Source of the DNA: Topomyia yanbarensis
Lineage: Eukaryota > Arthropoda > Insecta > Diptera > Culicidae
Assembly: GCF_030247195.1 (NCBI RefSeq)
Contig: NC_080670.1
Coordinates: 211,780,546 to 211,844,545 of the forward strand
Length of the DNA: 64,000 bases
Direction of reading: 5' to 3'
Shown: in pieces, positions 35,831 through 48,300 of the stretch
Numbering within the stretch: the first letter of the stretch is position 1
Layout of the letters: the number at the start of each line of letters is the position of its first letter
Notes under the pieces: generated by a model
Databases searched by the model: none
What the model saw: only the letters and a program-made list of their open reading frames with translations
Told to the model about the DNA's origin: nothing
Made by a program: the position numbers and the translations under genes

Positions 35831-37962
35831 CAGACCAGTATACCTCCACCTAAAGATCCGTTCCAGATTCAGCCCTCGATCGGCAGCTGAGTTGGAAGAT
35901 GTAGGCTGTCATGTCAGGATGGCAGCCATTGTACCGTCGGAAAAATCCGTCTGCGAGCAGGTTACCGTTCAATCCGCGTTCTAAACTAAAATGTATCGAT
36001 GACTTTGAGGTTGCAGGCAAGTGACAGATTCAGCCAGACATTTTTAGTTAAAGATTTTCTTCGAAAAATAGTCCACGCAACCGATCAGGACGATGAACAA
36101 GAATTTAGTGGCCAAAATACGTATCAGGAAATTGAACGGTCGGTCTTTGATGAAGTACAGTGGATATCCTAACCTATGTCAAGATAGACTTGAACCAGGT
36201 TCTTAGACAAATGGTTTTTTTCTGATGATTTGGTAAGGAATTAGCAGCTGCGGATTCAGAACCAAGCTTTTCATTACCAATCAAACTATGGACTCGGAGC
36301 TGTATAAGCAAGTGTGCATGAAGAAAAATATACAGCTCGCATAGGTACAGTGAAGTTGTGGTCAGATTTGGCAAGCTGCCACTACAGCCTACTGTGGAGG
36401 AGGGGTTGGGGTGTTATGATGGTACCGGGAAAATAAGATGAATTTCGAAAATGACCGGTTAATCAGTTCAGCGTGCGGCAGGTGATAAAGGGAATGCCAA
36501 AGAAAGGGCGCGAGTTTCTCCATGCTCCCCGATGTAATTTTGCGATTTCTTTAATGAAAGTACAATCAAATATATTTATTTTGAATGAATTACGTTATTC
36601 TTACGTTAAAGAATTTTCGAGAAACACCTGGTATTATATGTCCAAATTCTAAATGAAAGAGACATTGTCACTCTTAACGATGTACACACTGTCCGATCCA
36701 ATTACAGATTAACATAGAAACTCTCTGGTTTGCATTAAATGCTTTGTACTCGTACTCGGATTTTGCTTATTGTGAGTTAGGAACGTTGATGATGCTGTAG
36801 TTGAAGAAACGGCCTTCGACTCTCACTATGCACATACCATCGTCTTTCACTTGACTACGCGTTAACCTAGATTACCCGACTCTAAAGCCGTTAGATGTGT
36901 CGCCGCCATTCATTGCACACTTTTGGGTACATTATGTCCCACCTTACATAGCTCTGGAAATGCTACAACCCGGAAGGCATAAATCTGTAGTTCATCGAAC
37001 AGTATTCAGTCGAAATTCGAGAGAGGCAAATCGATTTTCTGTTTCATGTTTCAAGCTCCCAATCATTGTTATTTGTAAGGCGCGGTGACCCTTGTCGATT
37101 CATTCGATCCGTATTTCCTTATTTCTTGAATATTCGTAACTTTTATTCTTATGGTAAGTAAAGCTGTATTATTGTGCAACATGGGGCCAAGCTATGTCGC
37201 CATTCACCTCTGATATAAAACTGCTGTCCCTTACCTCCCCGCGGGGCCGACCGGGGTACGAACCACCTTATGTCATTTTTGCTTGGACCCGGGACCAGGT
37301 CAGGTTAACCGCTGTTAATTTATACATTGTGACAGCGGTTGGGGTTGGAGTCTGAGTCAATTTCACTTCAGGTAAGAGCTGCATTAGTGAAGATCTGTGG
37401 ATCGTATGATGACACGGGATTGGGGCAAATGACGTTCGCGTGGAACCAATAATGTATCCGTCATCCAAAGTGAAGCTTTCGGTACAGTTAACGCTCATGT
37501 TGGGCCGCTCAAAATTATTTCATGTTTGCTACACAAATAAAACCGAGATTTTTGTTGTAGCTTTCGTTTATTTACTACCCTCGATTTTTTTCGAGGCATT
37601 CTTATATAGACCTACCATCAGCTGTTTTAAGAAATGTGTTAAAATGTAGCCTTATATCTGCCTTTGATCGAAATATGGGGCTGGTAAACTTTATATGAGG
37701 GTTCAAAGTTGATATGCTAAAAAAGACAAAATAGACCGAGCGGCAGCGAAGTCGGACAGCACGCGCAAAAGCGATGTGGCGTAGCCACATTGGGTGGTGG
37801 AATCAAAATAAAATTAGCAACGCTAGCAAAATGTAAACACAAATGAACACTCCGGATGAATTTATCGTAAATTGACGTTTCAACAACTTTTGATTCGAGC
37901 CAACAATAGGGGCCCTTTCTCAGCGATGACAAACGAATACAAAAATTCCAAAAATAACTTTC
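35831..37962. other. Unassigned DNA
   Basis: Nothing recognisable. A GC-rich patch (37230-37300) lacks coding signs. Confidence 0.35.
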
Positions 37963-38010
37963 GGAACAATGCTATATTTCTCCTTGGTGGAGAAAGGAGA
38001 ACATTGTTCC
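37963..38010. repeat. 48-bp palindrome
   Basis: GGAACAATG at 37963 pairs with CATTGTTCC ending at 38010, and the inner TTTCTCC pairs with GGAGAAA around a short loop. It lies just left of the MITE-like repeat at 38044 and may be part of the same degenerate element. Confidence 0.45.
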
Positions 38011-38043
38011 AAGCCACATTTGCTCAGAGCCACAAATAGTTCT

Positions 38044-38132
38044 TGGAGCTAGCGTCAATTCAGCGCTAGCTTAGTCCTGTCACTAAGTTAGAGTCGGATT
38101 CTGACGAGACGAAGTCGAAACGCAAATTCTAT
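38044..38132 (-). repeat. MITE-like dispersed repeat, copy 2
   Basis: Inverted-orientation copy of 12671-12761. Shared words include CGTTTCGACT, CAGAATCCGAC, TAACTTAGTGACAGGA and GACGCTAGCTCC, read on the minus strand. Confidence 0.55.
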
Positions 38133-40080
38133 TACCTATTTAACTTTCGGAAACCATAACTAACTCAGTAGAGAGGGTGTTTTATTCATCACTAAGAATC
38201 AAGACCTTATTTGGCGAAAAATATCGTCCTACATATATCATAAAACTTCAACCGTTACAGCGATATTGAACTTCTTCTGTAATTGATTTACTAATAGGTA
38301 ACGTCTAATATTTATTGATATGATTGAAACTGAAAACCCCGCAGCTAACTTCTCCCCGAAACCAATCCTCCCCTAGGGCTTCTCTGAAGCTAGTACCGCT
38401 CAACCAATCTAGGTGACCTTCAAGTAGATCTGCAACACTGCAACCGCCGCTACCGAAATGTCGCGACCGACATTCTATCCGACCCGGGTGATATTTAGTA
38501 TTGGCACGATTTAAGACGACGTTCTTTTGCAGCAAATCTAAGAAAATATTTCCTTACATCTTACGTGGCATTAGCCGGGCGCCGGGTACAAGATAGCCAT
38601 CGTAGTTTGCCATGCCTTTTCGGTGCTCTTTTCGTTGGTGAAATATGACGGATTGTAGGTTATTATTATTATTATTGTGTTGTTTTGTGTTAGTTCATCG
38701 ACACTGGGAAACGTTCCAATTTAGGTTGGTAAAAATTGGCTGCTTATGTCATAATTGGATGTTGGTAAACAATAACTGCGAGTTGAAGTCGGTAGAGCTC
38801 GGTCAATGACCAAACGTAGTGAAATTTTCGATCGATTTGATGCAATGCAATAGAGTGCTACCGATCAAAGCAACCTTCGGCATTTAATAGTGAATACGAG
38901 CTGTCTAATTAGAGAGCGATGACAGTCATAACTCAACTACTATCAAATATATTTAAAGATTGCAATCTGTATCTTTCCATCGAAAACCTAATCCAATTTG
39001 AACATTGAACATTGTTAACATTGAATGTTATTTTTACTTTTGAGGTCGATCTAATTCAATCAAAATAACAATCGTTTCTAACGGTAATGTCAAGGCAGAC
39101 CCGCCCTTCCCGACACGTAATTGTCTTGCTGGTGGTGAATATGGCGTACCCGTCTTTCTGATGCGGTAATGGCGATCTTTGCCAACTTTGCGCAACCGCA
39201 TTGGGTACGACGCTAAATTTAGTTCAGGATGGCTACCTTCCATTGACGCAGCACGACACCGATTACGGCAAGTCAGCCTACTACGAGTGGGCGGAAAATA
39301 TAACTGCACTTTGATTGACAGCTAAGACAATGGAGACCGTTGCTGCAGGGTTGCGGGTGCGTTCGGGTAAGTTGCCTTCCCGATCTTTTATGTTTTTTTC
39401 TTTTGAACGGGTTTCAGTTCCTCACAACTGAACGCAAAGAAAAAAGTGTCGAAATATGGCGCACAAAGAGAGCGTTTCGTTGCCCGGTGAATTATGACTG
39501 CCGCCATAACAGTAATAATGAGTTGTACCACGATTTGTTTAGACGATAGCCGAAACATCGCGTGGATAGAAATAAGACAAATTACACTGCTGTCTATAAT
39601 TTGCTTTTGCTTTGCCAAACTATAGATGTTTCGAAATCCAACTTAGTTATTAAGGCGCCCGTCTCATTATATATCTATAGTTTAAGTTTTAAATGAAATG
39701 TTTCTTGCAAAGATCCGTCTGAGCGCTGTCGAACACCCATGCTTCAATATGACACGAATCACAAAAGAAAACTGTTCACACAAAATCAATTAACCCACAT
39801 ATGCAAAATGGTAACACATTGCATAAACAAAATTTCATTCAATTTCGACCTGCTACCGCCGCGGCAACATGTCCAGCAGCATACGACGAGTGGCCTCTAC
39901 ACTATGACACTCGAACTGACCGAAGAGTCACTCCAATGTGTATACCGACAAGTCGGTAGCCTCAATCACACCCCCTTCTGACCGCACTCATTGCGGGATC
40001 ATACATCACCACTTCGATCATAACTCGGCGCCGAACATATCAAAACACAGTCAGGTAAAAAGCTGAACAATTCCACTTAC
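38133..40080. other. Unassigned DNA
   Basis: There is a TTATTA microsatellite at about 38661-38676. The minus-strand frame at 39034-39309 begins at ATG but matches no known family. The segment could be intron if the exon candidate at 40081-40560 is real. Confidence 0.35.
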
Positions 40081-40560
40081 CGGAAACATTGTTGCGTCTT
40101 TCCAATTATCGCTGCGTCTGTTGTCTTCTTCTGTTTTGAGTCCACTTACGGCCGTCTCTGCTGCTTCTTCTTCTACCTTCTTCTCCTCTTCTTCGGTTTA
40201 TTGGATAAACACTTTTCTGTTTGTAGTGTAGTTCGAACCACACGCCCAGCTTACTTTGTGTGACTGTTCCGAGAACACCAACGTCCGATCGAAGTGAGCG
40301 AGTTCAAATAACAGTGCGTTAGCCCTTTAGTAATTCGTTTCGTTCAGTGTATTAGCCGACTTCAAACGATTTCATTGGTCACTTTTGGTCACGAACGGAT
40401 GCACCACACACACACGCGCGCGCTTTCCCGGAATATCGGTTGGATGCACCGCCGACGCGTTCTTCTCCGTACTTGAGCTGAATTCTAATCAGGCTTCCCG
40501 GTCGGTTCAGTTGTACGTTTGAATGGGAGGTTCAGTGTCCGGTGGCCAACGACTGAAAAG
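40081..40560 (-). promoter_or_regulatory. Candidate first exon and core promoter of a host gene
   Basis: On the minus strand, GCAACAATGTTTCCG is followed immediately by GTAAGTGG. This is a start codon with an insect-like CAACATG-type context (ATG at 40089-40087), three codons in, ending at a strong splice donor (GT at 40080-40079). Upstream is a purine-rich GAAGAAG leader. Near 40553, TTTTCAGTCGTT contains TCAGTCG, close to the arthropod initiator TCAKTY. GC content is raised over the whole block. No downstream exon was identified, and all this is motif-level inference. Confidence 0.25.
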
Positions 40561-41379
40561 GAAGTGAGAGCGTAAAAGATTGCGGTTGTTTAATAGTTCT
40601 GGTAAAAGTTGGGTATGTACGTGATTGTTGATTACGAAGCGGTCCTCACGCGTTTGGAACTTACAGCCAGTTCTGTCAAACTTAGTAAGATTTTCGTTGG
40701 AAAATGGATAAGACTAAATCAGATTAACTTTTCAACCATTACTTGAATGATGTACAATAAGCCTTTCACGGTAATTTTTCACTGATTTTCATCGAGAGCT
40801 TTGCAAATTTAGTTTAGTTAAGAATGTGCATGGTTTTAAATGAGCGTGTATAATCATCCAGTGTAACAATTCTCTTTCTATAGACCTATAAGAATGTCAA
40901 CTGCTGAAAATCTCAAGTTTTTTAACCCTCAAAAAGGCAACGGGTCTCAGAGGCCCGGATAGTTCTCTAGCTTCAATGAACTTGTAATTGATCGAGCGTT
41001 TTCGGGGTTTCGATTCTCTCACTGATAAAATGACAAAAAACGGCTTTTGATTTCATTGGGTCTTAGGAGCGATGCTTCTTGAAGTCACAATTTTAGTTCT
41101 AAGCTTGACAGACGGGCGGAGTGCAGTAAAAGCTGCCTACTACGTTACAGCTGTGCCAATTTTACATTCGGCAGTTTACTTTGACAGTCCTGCCAGCGTC
41201 GGCAACTCAGGCGCTTTAGAAATTGTTGCTATTTGGAAAAGGACCTTCGCCTGTTTCGATCACGCTGATGATTGTGAGATATCAAACTCAGAGCAAAAAG
41301 ATGCATCCTTTCGGAAGCTGAAAAGTATGGCAATATTAGTGTTGTAGTCATTTAACTGGCTACGCTGCATATACTCCTC
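40561..41379. other. No firmly supported feature
   Basis: A plus-strand frame at 41072-41347 runs into the endonuclease scrap and could belong to the same dead element, but its sequence was not recognised. Confidence 0.3.
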
Positions 41380-41650
41380 ACCGGACGCCACTCAGGAGAC
41401 AGTTAAGCCTTTGTTAAAAGCATCTAGTACCGAACGAAAATGTATTACTCATAATAACAGGGGATTTCAACATTGATTTTTCGGAGAAAGAGAGCTTCGG
41501 GTTCGTGACGTCTATGAAACATTTACTGGAGTTAGATTTGGTAACCGACCTCAAACAGATGATCATGTTGGCAGGCTCTTGCATCAATATAAATTTTCCA
41601 TGTCGCCTCTTATTCATTTTGTTACTCTTTACAAGTTTCAATATTCAAAT
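41380..41650 (+). pseudogene. Endonuclease/exonuclease-phosphatase domain scrap
   Basis: At about 41380-41600 broken frames give YSSPDATQETVKPLLKAS and then TGDFNIDFSEKESFGFVTSM, followed by LELDLVTDLKQM and LAGSCIN. The GDFN block with a following Leu-rich segment and a (T)R.GTCID-like motif is characteristic of the endonuclease domain found in some Helitron (Helentron) and non-LTR proteins. No helicase or reverse transcriptase is adjacent, so the source element is undecided. Confidence 0.45.
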
Positions 41651-41680
41651 GAATATCATTGATTATTTGTTTAATTTCAC

Positions 41681-42194
41681 AGCCACCAACAATGTAGCGG
41701 CAGTAGGTTACTTCCATTGAGAAATTTATGTTGAATATCACAGTATGTCCTTTAACTATACCTACCTACTAACAATCTTTTCTTTTTAGCGAAAAATAAC
41801 TCCATGGATACAAAGTCATTAAACGAGGTTTTTCAGGACCATCAGCATATTTAAAGAATAATTGACATTGATCATATTTCTTTAAATGAATAAAAATAGA
41901 AATAGAACTTGAAAAGAACTGAAACTATAAAAAGCCACCGACGATCAGCGACAACAGGTTACATCCGTTGAGAACTTTATGGTCAATATCACAGTAAGTT
42001 TTTTTTCAGATATAATGCCTTACTAACATTCTTTTTTTTTCTAGTGAAAAACAACTCTTTCCATGGACAACAAACCATTGAACGATGCATTTCAGGACTA
42101 CCAAAATATATAAAGAAGAACTAACATTGATCATATTTCTTTAAGTAAACACAAATAGAAATAAAACTTGAAAAGAAACATGTTGAAACTATAG
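41681..42194 (+). repeat. 252-bp tandem duplication, each copy with an intron-like insert
   Basis: Copy 1 (41681-41932) and copy 2 (41933-42194) align over their whole length, with substitutions and small indels. Each carries AATATCACA followed by GT, and a TACTAAC branchpoint word, a pyrimidine run and TAG. In copy 1 the would-be intron is 41743-41789 (47 nt, GTATGT…CTACTAAC…TTTTTAG). In copy 2 it is 41994-42044 (51 nt, GTAAGT…TTACTAAC…TTCTAG). Downstream segments match and include AATAAA-like words (about 41889). Splicing of copy 2 would run at once into a TGA. Copy 1 would give a short peptide. It lies just downstream of the endonuclease scrap and may be the 3' part of the same element. 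Confidence 0.5.
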
Positions 42195-42229
42195 GAAGAA
42201 ATATATTTTGGTGCCAATTTGATGCTAGT

Positions 42230-44483
42230 TTAAATTTATCGTCTGCGTGACTCCAAGTTGATACCAGTTACTGATGAGATGAGTTCGAGAGAAGGATTTC
42301 CGTCACGACACTCTGCCACCCGTAAACCTTGATGGTAGTCCTGTATATCTGGAGGTTCGTTACCAGGTTTACTACTCCTCGCGACTGCCCTAGTCTTCGA
42401 GAGAGCTTTGCGAAATCTGTGGTTTCTCAACGATTCGCCAACCACCAGCCCCAAGTTTGTAGATTTCTGTGGTTTCGAACCACTTGCATCTTCGAGTGAT
42501 AACTGGTAAGTATTCTCTCATCCATCTCCACCAAAACTAACTCTGTTGTGAACTGTGCCAATTTTGAGCTACTCCGGAGTTCAGCCACACCAATTACGGA
42601 TTCAGTTGGGAGGATTTTGAAGCTGGTAGGACAGCCCGCAATAATGTGATTGGGCGTAAATGACCCCTGATTCACTGATTCTAGTAGGACGTAACTGAGG
42701 GGTCGATAGTTAACCATAACCACTGTTTCGTAAATGATAATCTCGAGTGTTTCATCATCTGGATTTCGGGGTGGATCAAGGATCGAACTTATTGTCACTA
42801 ACCGAACGAATGAGCTGTTCCCAAGCGCCACCAGAGGGAATGAGTTCCCGTCGCGTTTGTGCACTCGTGAAAGTCAAAGTTAGTGCGTTGTTTCTTGAGG
42901 CGATCTCAGCATACAGCTCTCTACTGGCACATTGAAAGCATGTAGCATTGTCGATGTTGAACTATGTTGGATACAGGATTCTGTGGACAAGCTATGCACC
43001 ACCTCCATATGAACAGCTCTTGCTGTAAGACAGGTAATCAGAAATCCATCGCTTCATCTGGCTTCTACCTTCTCGCACGATTACCGGCCCGAAATGGTCC
43101 AATCCGTCCAGAAGTGAATAGTCGTCCATTTTTTATTCGAAATTATAGAAGAGAGGCCATTGTACGTACTCTTGGAGTTGCTTTTGCTAATCAACCGCAG
43201 TATTCTGGTTACTTCAAAGCGTTAACGCATCTTGTTAACGACAGTCTCACGATTGTCGTGGTGAAAGCGGCTATGATACAAGACTATAATAAGATGGACG
43301 TTGCTTGGGTAGGATACCCAGATACTTAGCTTCGAGCGTATACGGCATCACTACCTCGACTGCGCATTTAAGGAAGTCCTTGTCTATTGAGAAACGGCCA
43401 AGCTCTGTAGATAGAGCTGGATAGGCTTCTGCAGAATATGTCTTCGCTTGAGCGAGTTTCCATAACAATTCCTCTAGAGGTCTACAATGGTATTTCATCG
43501 ATACGGAAAGCGACAAACTTGATATTCCATGGTCCATGCCCGAACTGTAGTAGAATCTGTCCACCAAAAAGCTTTGCTGGATTTCGAAAGTACGATAGTT
43601 CTGTATCGACTACAAGAACTGCTGCAGGTAGCGGACTCCAAGAACTGCTGCTATCAATTCGAGTTTAGGGACAATAAAAGCCTTCAGGGGGTGGGGCTTT
43701 GGATTTGGCACCAATTAGCGATAGGTCAATACACCTTTCTGTGGATGGGCGGAAGTACGCTTACGCAAGAATACGCTGCCTCGCTAGCGTCGACATATAC
43801 ATGAACCTTAAGTTGAAAAAGGTCTTTCGGGAACAGAGGTCGGAAGTAGCAACGCGAAATACGAATACTGTCTAGCTGTATTAGTACTTTTCATTTAAGA
43901 GGAAGAAATGGATGAAGCCCAGTAGATTGAACAAAACCATTAGTATCTTGAACACCTTAAGCTTGGTGGGAATGTGGTTGTAGATTGCCGCGATGCACAA
44001 ACGTGTAGGCGAACGCGTCAGCTTTCGGTATTCAACGCATCCCGAGGACTGATTTTGTGGACTCGTTTCTATCCGACAGTAGGTATTTAGATCCTGACAA
44101 TGGCTGGAATTTCTCCAAGACCATACAAGACTTTAATTGAGTTTGAACGGAAATTTTTAGTTCAAACTCGTCTTTGGAGGATACCGCTTTAACTTCGTTG
44201 ATCACTTCTAGGGTCTTCTGGATAATCTGGAACTCTGCCGCGCTCACATTTTTCACGTGTTAGGGTGACTCGGGAGAGCAGGTTAACCCAAAGGTTCGTT
44301 ACATAGATCTGCGGGTGATCGGTCGGATTGTCACACCAGAGAAACCGTTGCAATTGATGATTTCGTTTCCGTATTTTTATCTGGTAAAACATCTTGATGT
44401 CTCCACATACGGAAATCAGAAACTGTCGGAACTGACTCAGGGCAGAGGGATCAGCGAGTCTGGCCCTTTAAAAAGATGTGAGC
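42230..44483 (-). pseudogene. BEL/Pao retrotransposon, downstream part (RT to integrase)
   Basis: Minus-strand coding traces occur in the family order. MFYQIKIRKRNHQLQRFLWC at about 44330-44392 is the reverse-transcriptase block. More RT/RNase H sequence lies at 44032-44256. The zinc-binding/integrase N-terminal region follows (ALSTELGRFSIDKD and VVMPYTLEAKYLGILPKQ, 43330-43450). LTARAVHMEVVHSLSTES at about 42970-43030 is the integrase core. RPLSYVLLESVNQGSFTPNH at about 42650-42720 is the integrase end. A basic tail follows to 42240. Frames shift repeatedly and no part is functional. It continues at 50620-51480 on the other side of the I-element insertion. LTRs were not recognised. Confidence 0.75.
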
Positions 44484-44499
44484 TGAGTGACACTCTGTT
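44484..44499. repeat. Target-site duplication, 3' side of I element
   Basis: TGAGTGACACTCTGTT is identical to 50604-50619. The last Ts merge with the poly(T) of the element tail, so the exact limit is ambiguous by about two bases. Confidence 0.9.
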
Positions 44500-45319
44500 T
44501 TTTTTTTTTATTCAAATCGTTTATTTGATAAGGCACGTTGCGTTAGCTTAAAGGTGCCAATTTTGTTTTGTTTTACATTTTAAATTGCTTAAAACTAGGG
44601 GATTACATATTGATTTTTTTAAAATGAAACTAATGCGATTTTATAGCTATCTTATATATCTACACAAGGGGATAATATTGTTTTCGTAAGATTAGGGGGT
44701 CATTTAGTTTTTGTGGCAATATGGTTTGACATTTTTATCAGTGAGATTATTGGAGCAAATAATGTTTAATTAAGGGGGACAATTTTTACGACTAACTTAA
44801 AACTAGGCATAACTAGAGGGCATGATTGAATTTTGTAAAGATTCGTAATTATAGTTATTTTTGTGGGTAGTAGAGTTGGGCAATTTCAACGAGATTATAT
44901 AATATAATAGTTAAAACTAGAAGAGACAAGAAGAGCTAAATGCTTCGTGATGATATTGGGGGGGGGGAGGTAGGGGTGTTACTTCTGGGTATAAGAGTCA
45001 GGGGAGGGAGGGTAGACAAAGATGGCAGGGAGAGAAAATTATTTCAGTTTCAGGCATCGTGAGATCAACGGATGGATTACAAACTCGAGTGGCCTTCATC
45101 AGGGGAATCATGTACTGGGACGCCGGGTGGTCCTCCTCAAGATGGCAGGGGTTTTTCCAGACGATTTCGTAGTACGGCTCAGATGTGGATCGGCTACATT
45201 TCGAGTTCAGCGTGTTATGTTCGTGCCGTAGGTCCCGTGTTTGTTGGCTCATTCGATACAGATGGTTTGATACAGGTGGAAGAGCGTTCTGAGAATGATA
45301 AGGAGATAACAAGGGGCAG
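44500..45319 (-). other. I element 3' UTR and poly(A) tail
   Basis: This follows the ORF2 stop. It is AT-rich and contains a poly-G/C tract near 44955-44965 (G-rich on the plus strand). It ends, read on the minus strand, in CGATTTGAATAAA running into the A tail, so a polyadenylation signal lies at the very 3' end. Frames here (44998-45323) are shadows. Confidence 0.8.
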
Positions 45320-48300
45320 TTAGACCTGTATATTGATGGTTTTCACAAAGGTGTATATAAGAGACATATAGAGGACATCGCGGCTTGCCAGCACATCTCG
45401 AACCGGGACGTTGGTTGGTCTTCCTCGGGCCCGCAGGGTATCCATTAGCCGAGACCTAGCGGAACTGTACTCGGTGCACGCCCAGACAATGTGCTCGATG
45501 TCGTGATAGCCGTCGCCACAAGCGCAGATACCACTATCCACGAGCCCAATACGCCGGAGATGTGCATCCAGCGTGTAATGGTTTGCCATGAGTCGGGACA
45601 TCACACGAATGAAGTCACGACCCACATCCATCCCCTTGAACCAAGGTTTCGTCGATACCTTAGGGATTATCGAATGTAGCCACCTTCCCAGCTCTCCACT
45701 GCTCCACGAAGTTTGCCAACTTTCGAGGGTTCTCTGATGAGTAATACTGAAAAATTCGCTGAAGCAAATTGGTCTTTCGTAAACGTCTCCTTCTAAGGCA
45801 CCCACCTTAGCTAAGGAGTCTGCCTTCTCATTGCCCGGAATGGAGCAATGAGAAGGGACCCATACCAAGGTAATCTGGAAAGAGTTGTCAGATAAAGCAC
45901 TCAGTAGCTCCCGTATTTTCCCCAAAAAATACGAGGAGTGCTTGCCTTGTTTCATCGAGCGAATAGCGTCAATGGAACTGAGGCTATCCGAAACGATGAA
46001 GTAATGGTCTGCGGGTAATGTTTCAATGACTCCAAGGGTATACTGAATGGCAGCTAGTTCTGCGGCGTAAACTGAAGCAGGGTCACTGAGTTTGTAGGAG
46101 GCGGTGAACTTTTGATTGAAAATACCGAAGCCAGTGGATCCTTCGAGGTTTGATCCGTCAGTATAAAACATCTTAGTACAGTCGACTTCTCGGAATTTAT
46201 TATAAAAAATGTTTGGAACCACTTGTGGGCGTATGTGGTCCGGAATTCCACTAATCTCGTCTTTCATGGATGTGTCGAAGAAAACAGTAGATTCAGAAGT
46301 ATTTATGAAATGCACACGGTTGGGATTGTAAGAAGAAGGGTTAATATTCTGCGCCATGTAGTCAAAGTACAGGGACATGAAACGGGTCTGAGAATTGAGC
46401 TCAACAAGCCTTTCGAAATTTTCAATCACGACCGGGTTCAAGATATCGCATCGAATGAGCAATCGATATGAGAGTTCCCAAAATCGATTTTTCAACGGGA
46501 GAACGCCCGACAGCACTTCGAGACTCATCGTATGGGTCGACTGCATGCACCCTAAGGCGATACGCAAACAACGATACTGAATTCTTTCGAGTTTGATGAA
46601 ATGTATGTTCGCGGCGGAGCGAAAGCAGAAGCATCCGTATTCCATTACCGACAGTATCGTTGTTTGATACAACCTAATTAGGTCTCCTGGGTGGGCACCC
46701 CACCATGTTCCGGTTATTGTACGAAGAAAGTTGATCCTTTGTTGGCATTTCTGTTTCAGATACCGAATATGGCATCCCCAAGTACCTTTCGAGTCGAACC
46801 AGACCCCTAGATATTTTACTGTGAAGACCTGAGCGATAGTTTGACCCATTAATAGAAGCTGTAGTTGTGCTGGTTCACGCTTCCTTGAAAATACAACTAG
46901 CTCAGTTTTCTCCGTGGAGAATTCGATACCCAGCTTAATAGCCCAAGCAGACAAATTGTCCAAGGTATTCTGTAATGGTCCTTGCAGATCGACAGCGTTG
47001 GGTCCCGTAACAGACACCACGCCATCGTCTGCAAGTTGCCTTAACGTGCAGGAATTGTCAAGACATTCATCAATGTCGTTGACATAAAAATTGTATAAAA
47101 GGGGGCTTAGACATGAGCCCTGGGGAAGGCCCATGTAGCTAAATCGTGATGTCGATAAGTCACCATGCGAAAAATGCATGTGCTTTTCCGACAACAAGTT
47201 TAGTAAAAAGTTGTTTAAAGTCGCTGAAAGACCATGCTGGTGCAGCTTCTCTGAAAGAATGTTGATCGAAACTGAATCAAAAGCCCCCTTAATATCTAGG
47301 AACACTGATGCCATCTGCTCTTTGCTAGCATAGGCCAGTTGAATTTCAGTTGAGAGCAACGCAAGACAATCGTTCGTCCCTTTGCCTTTGCGAAAGCCAA
47401 ATTGTGTATCTGACAGTAAGCCATTCGCTTCGACCCAATTGTCGAGGCGGGATAGGATCATTTTCTCGAACAACTTCCGGATACAGGATAGCATTGCGAT
47501 CGGACGGTACGAATTGTGGTCGGAGGCTGGTTTTCCTGGTTTTTGGATGGCGATGACCTTCACTTGTCTCCAATCGAGTGGGACAATGTTAGCCTCGAGA
47601 AACTTATTAAATAAGTTCAACAAGCGTCTCTTGGCAGAGTCAGGCAGATTCTTCAACAAGTTGAATTTGATTCTGTCTGGCCCCGGAGCTTTATTGTTAC
47701 ACGACAAGAGAGCAAGTGAGAACTCCACCATCGAAAAAGGTGTTTCGTTCGCGCTATCGTGAGGAGACGCGGCGCGGTAAATCTTCTGTGCCGGGGCGGA
47801 ATCCGGACAAACCTTCTTGGCGAAATCGAATATCCAACGGTTTGAATATTCCACGCTCTCATTAGTACTGTTTCGATTTCGCATACGTCGGGCTGTTCCC
47901 CAAAGAGTGCTCATCGATGTTTCTCTCGTTAATCCGTCGACGAACCGGCGCCAATATCCGCGTTTTTTGGCTTTCATCAAACTCTTCATTCGCTTGTCTA
48001 ACGTCGCGTACTGTCGAAAACTAGCGGGTAACCCGTCGTTCCGGAAGGTCTTAAACGCGGCGGCCTTCTCTGCGTACACGTCTGAGCACTCTTTATCCCA
48101 CCAGGGATTGGGAGAACGTTTTTGTATGTTCGCGCCGGGTACTGGCTTAGTCTGAGCTTGATTCGCGCTGTCGAGAATCAAGCCAGCCAAAAAGCTGTAC
48201 TCTTCCTCCGGAGGAAGTTCTTGAGTAGATTCGATGTTGTCGGATATCGCGGCAGCATAGCTCTTCCAATCGATATTTCGTGTGAGGTCATACGAAATAT

